This document shows, one piece after another, positions 61,671 through 64,000 of a stretch of 64,000 bases of DNA. The stretch is from Desulfuromonadaceae bacterium (GTDB lineage Bacteria; Desulfobacterota; Desulfuromonadia; Geobacterales; Pseudopelobacteraceae). The stretch lies in the NCBI GenBank assembly GCA_028683855.1, contig JAQUHA010000021.1, positions 1 through 64,000 of the forward strand, in the 5' to 3' direction. Position 1 is the first letter of the stretch. Each line of letters opens with the position of its first letter. A program made the translations under genes and the position numbers. The notes beneath the pieces are model-generated. The model was given only the letters and a program-made list of their open reading frames with translations. It searched no databases and was not told the DNA's origin.

Positions 61671-63853
61671 ACGGGAAAGCCACCACATCAGATGTCCCGG
61701 TCGAACGGCTTTCCGGTTCCGTCGAGAGAGTAACCTTCCACAGCGAGGAATCAGGTTTCTGCGTCATCCGGATCAAGGTAAAGGGAAAGCGTGAACTGGT
61801 CACGGTCATCGGGAGTGCTGCAACTATAACCCCCGGTGAATTCGTCGAGTGCGTTGGCACCTGGCATAACGACAAGACCCACGGCCTGCAGTTCAAGACT
61901 ACTCACCTGAAAACAGTCCCGCCGAGCACTCTGGAAGGCATCGAAAAGTACCTTGGCTCTGGGATGGTCAAAGGGATTGGCCCCCATTTTGCCAAAGTAC
62001 TGGTGAAGGCATTCGGTGTCGACGTGTTCACCGTTATCGAGGAAACCCCTGAGAGAATGCTGTCACTCCCAGGCATTGGCAAGAAAAGGACGGATAAAGT
62101 TACCGCTGCCTGGGCTGAGCAGAAAGCGATCCGGGAGATTATGGTTTTCCTTCAGTCCCATGGCGTCGGCACCGGACGGGCGGTCAGGATCTACAAGACC
62201 TATGGCGATGAGGCCATCATCAAGGTGTCTGAGAATCCCTACCGCTTGGCTCTCGACATTCACGGAATCGGGTTCAAGACCGCTGACGTCATTGCCGGCA
62301 GGTTGGGTATTGCACCGGACTCACTGATCCGGGCTCAGGCCGGCGTGCGTCATGTATTGCAGGAGTTGTCCGGCGACGGTCATTGTGCCGCACCCCACGA
62401 CACCCTGATCAAGGAGTCGGTCAAACTCCTGGAGATTGACGAGGCGATCCTGGAAGAAGCGATCCGGGAGGAAGTCACCCAGGAAAACCTGGTGCCGGAA
62501 GAGATCGACGGCGTTCCCTGTCTGTTTCTGACCCCGCTTCACCGGGCTGAACAGGGAGTGGCGAACAGCGTCAGGAGAATACTGATTGGAGCGCCGCCAT
62601 GGGGCAAGATCGATGCGGAAAAGGCGCTCCCCTGGGTGGAAGAGAAGACGGGCCTTTCGCTCTCCCAGTCTCAGCAGGACGCTGTATGCCTTGCTTTAAC
62701 CAGCAAAACACTCGTCATCACCGGTGGCCCGGGCACCGGCAAGACGACCCTGGTCAATAGTATTCTGAAAATCCTCGCGGCCAAACAGCTCGACATCCTG
62801 CTTGCCGCCCCGACCGGACGCGCGGCCAAGCGGATGACCGAGACCACCGGACGGGAAGCCAAGACAATTCATCGCCTCCTGGAGTTTGATCCCCAGAGTT
62901 TCGGTTTTAAACGCGGTCGGGATAACCCTCTCGAAGCAGACCTCATCGTCATTGACGAATCATCAATGGTCGATTTGGTGCTGATGAACAAGCTCTTGGC
63001 GGCAGTCCCCGACAGCGCGGCTCTGATGATCGTGGGTGATGTGGATCAGTTGCCTTCTGTCGGGCCTGGCGCCGTACTTGCCGACATCATCGCATCCGGT
63101 TCTGTCCCGACTGTCAGACTGACCGAGATCTTCCGCCAGGCAGCCACTTCAAAGATCATCGTCAATGCCCACCGGATCAACAAGGGAGAGTTGCCGCTGA
63201 GAAATGAAACGGAAGAACTATCCGACTTCTACTTCATACCGGCGGAAACTCCGGAAGAAATCCACGCCAAGCTATTACAGGTCGTTACCGAACGCATTCC
63301 GAAGCGCTTCGGCCTGCATCCGGTCAAAGATGTCCAGGTTCTCACCCCCATGAACCGAGGTGGACTGGGCGCTCATGCCTTGAACGCGGAACTCCAGAAA
63401 GTGCTCAATGGGAACAGCGAGCCCAAGATAACCCGCTTTGGAACGACGTACTCGCCGGGTGACAAGATCATCCAGACGGTGAATAACTACGACAAGGAAG
63501 TCTTCAACGGGGATATCGGCCAGATTCTTGAAATCGATACCGAGGAAAGCTCACTCAAAGCTGATTACGACGGCAGAATAGTCGAGTATGAATTTGGTGA
63601 ACTGGACGAGGTGTCGCTGGCCTATGCCACCAGCATCCATAAGAGCCAGGGTTCAGAGTACCCAGCTGTCGTGATTCCACTGGCAATGCAGCATTACATG
63701 CTGCTGGAGAGGAATCTGATCTATACGGCCGTCACGCGGGGGAAAAAACTGGTGACGATCATCGGCCAGCCCAAGGCATTGGGTATGGCGGTGAAGAATA
63801 AAAATGCCACAAAGCGTTTGACGAATTTGACAGCGAGGCTGCGTTCCGCATGA
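61667..63853 (+). CDS. recD2: RecD2-type ATP-dependent DNA helicase
   Basis: A 728-residue protein. N-terminal OB and HhH region ([44 protein letters not shown]), then the SF1B helicase: [63 protein letters not shown] (motif VI). It is a complete 5'-3' helicase and a useful contrast to the truncated helicase domain at 18062-20638. ATGA overlap links it to the SagB gene. Confidence 0.93.
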   Translation: MNGKATTSDVPVERLSGSVERVTFHSEESGFCVIRIKVKGKRELVTVIGSAATITPGEFVECVGTWHNDKTHGLQFKTTHLKTVPPSTLEGIEKYLGSGMVKGIGPHFAKVLVKAFGVDVFTVIEETPERMLSLPGIGKKRTDKVTAAWAEQKAIREIMVFLQSHGVGTGRAVRIYKTYGDEAIIKVSENPYRLALDIHGIGFKTADVIAGRLGIAPDSLIRAQAGVRHVLQELSGDGHCAAPHDTLIKESVKLLEIDEAILEEAIREEVTQENLVPEEIDGVPCLFLTPLHRAEQGVANSVRRILIGAPPWGKIDAEKALPWVEEKTGLSLSQSQQDAVCLALTSKTLVITGGPGTGKTTLVNSILKILAAKQLDILLAAPTGRAAKRMTETTGREAKTIHRLLEFDPQSFGFKRGRDNPLEADLIVIDESSMVDLVLMNKLLAAVPDSAALMIVGDVDQLPSVGPGAVLADIIASGSVPTVRLTEIFRQAATSKIIVNAHRINKGELPLRNETEELSDFYFIPAETPEEIHAKLLQVVTERIPKRFGLHPVKDVQVLTPMNRGGLGAHALNAELQKVLNGNSEPKITRFGTTYSPGDKIIQTVNNYDKEVFNGDIGQILEIDTEESSLKADYDGRIVEYEFGELDEVSLAYATSIHKSQGSEYPAVVIPLAMQHYMLLERNLIYTAVTRGKKLVTIIGQPKALGMAVKNKNATKRLTNLTARLRSA

Positions 63854-64000
63854 CCGACCTGATCCTTGATCATCCAACTCTCACGGCACGTTACTTCTAC
63901 CCCTGGCCGAATCGGTTTGACGATCCTTTCTACGTGCAGGGGGATGGTTTCCGTCTGGGGTGTCACAATCGGCACATCTCAGATGACCTGCCGACGATTA
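63850..64000 (+). CDS. Start of a protein, possibly alpha/beta hydrolase (truncated by window)
   Basis: ATG 63850 overlaps the recD2 stop (ATGA). The visible 50 residues, [20 protein letters not shown] then [20 protein letters not shown], resemble the N-terminus of alpha/beta hydrolases with a downstream HFHGNG motif, but the catalytic part is beyond the edge. Confidence 0.55.
   Translation, partial: MTDLILDHPTLTARYFYPWPNRFDDPFYVQGDGFRLGCHNRHISDDLPTI

Noticed and set aside
1..64000. CRISPR array, tRNA or rRNA
   Set aside because: No direct-repeat array, cloverleaf or rRNA signature was seen by eye on either strand; a small tRNA could still be missed without a covariance search.

Overview
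The window looks like chromosome, or a large accessory replicon, of a Geobacter/Pelobacter-type delta-proteobacterium (Geobacterales). That is an inference from gene content: system-II cytochrome c biogenesis (ResB/CcsA), a corrinoid methyltransferase set, large PAS/GAF hybrid histidine kinases, CzcCBA with PII-like proteins, RecD2 and many small insertion sequences. No rRNA, tRNA or CRISPR array was recognised. The window is mostly accessory DNA; the only near-housekeeping genes are xseA/xseB, a HU/IHF gene and ccs genes.

Layout. 0-3.4 kb: tail of an IS3 transposase, a lipocalin, a UvsE-type UV endonuclease and an NAD(P)-binding protein. 3.7-9.9 kb (minus strand): an overlapping four-gene operon of corrinoid protein, UroD-like methyltransferase, DUF1638 protein and hybrid histidine kinase, plus a second sensor gene that has lost its kinase core and a decayed receiver fragment. 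10-15.3 kb: a Fic protein, an IS200-type element, a DUF234-type ATPase, a PIN toxin-antitoxin pair and a fragment of an XRE cassette. 15.4-22.0 kb (plus strand): the most unusual locus. Four genes joined by ATGA overlaps encode a small beta-rich protein, a sigma-like protein, a soluble zinc-finger anti-sigma-like protein, and an 858-residue Lon-like protease / RecD-like helicase / HNH nuclease fusion. A fifth gene encodes a one-domain ClpA-like unfoldase that keeps an IGF tripeptide where ClpA binds ClpP. I see no described system with this exact composition and propose it as a candidate conflict or stress system.

22.2-23.7 kb: a lone MNT nucleotidyltransferase, a truncated comM and an XRE cassette. 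23.7-35.4 kb: a reactive-carbonyl/redox cluster (MBL hydrolase, flavodoxin-type reductase, CMD, cupin, dienelactone-hydrolase-like, cyclophilin-like, NepI-like MFS, YqhD-like alcohol dehydrogenase, a divergent YqhC-like AraC regulator, shikimate dehydrogenase, OYE), interrupted by an IS110/IS1111-type element. 35.7-36.7 kb: a second XRE cassette and a dead IS200 transposase.

36.7-55.3 kb (all minus strand): a metal-resistance island with a CadC-like ArsR repressor and operator, a CDF-like transporter, an OmpR-type regulator, CzcCBA, two PII-like proteins, YnfA, a Zn/Cd P-type ATPase, and two pairs of paralogous small exported proteins; ResB/CcsA sit inside it. 55.4-64 kb (plus strand): a compact nucleic-acid module with a secreted NucA-type nuclease, exonuclease VII (XseA/XseB), HU/IHF, a DnaQ-type exonuclease, an acetyltransferase, a 56-residue protein, a SagB-type oxidoreductase, RecD2 and the start of a probable hydrolase.

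All homology statements come from motifs read by eye. No database search was run.
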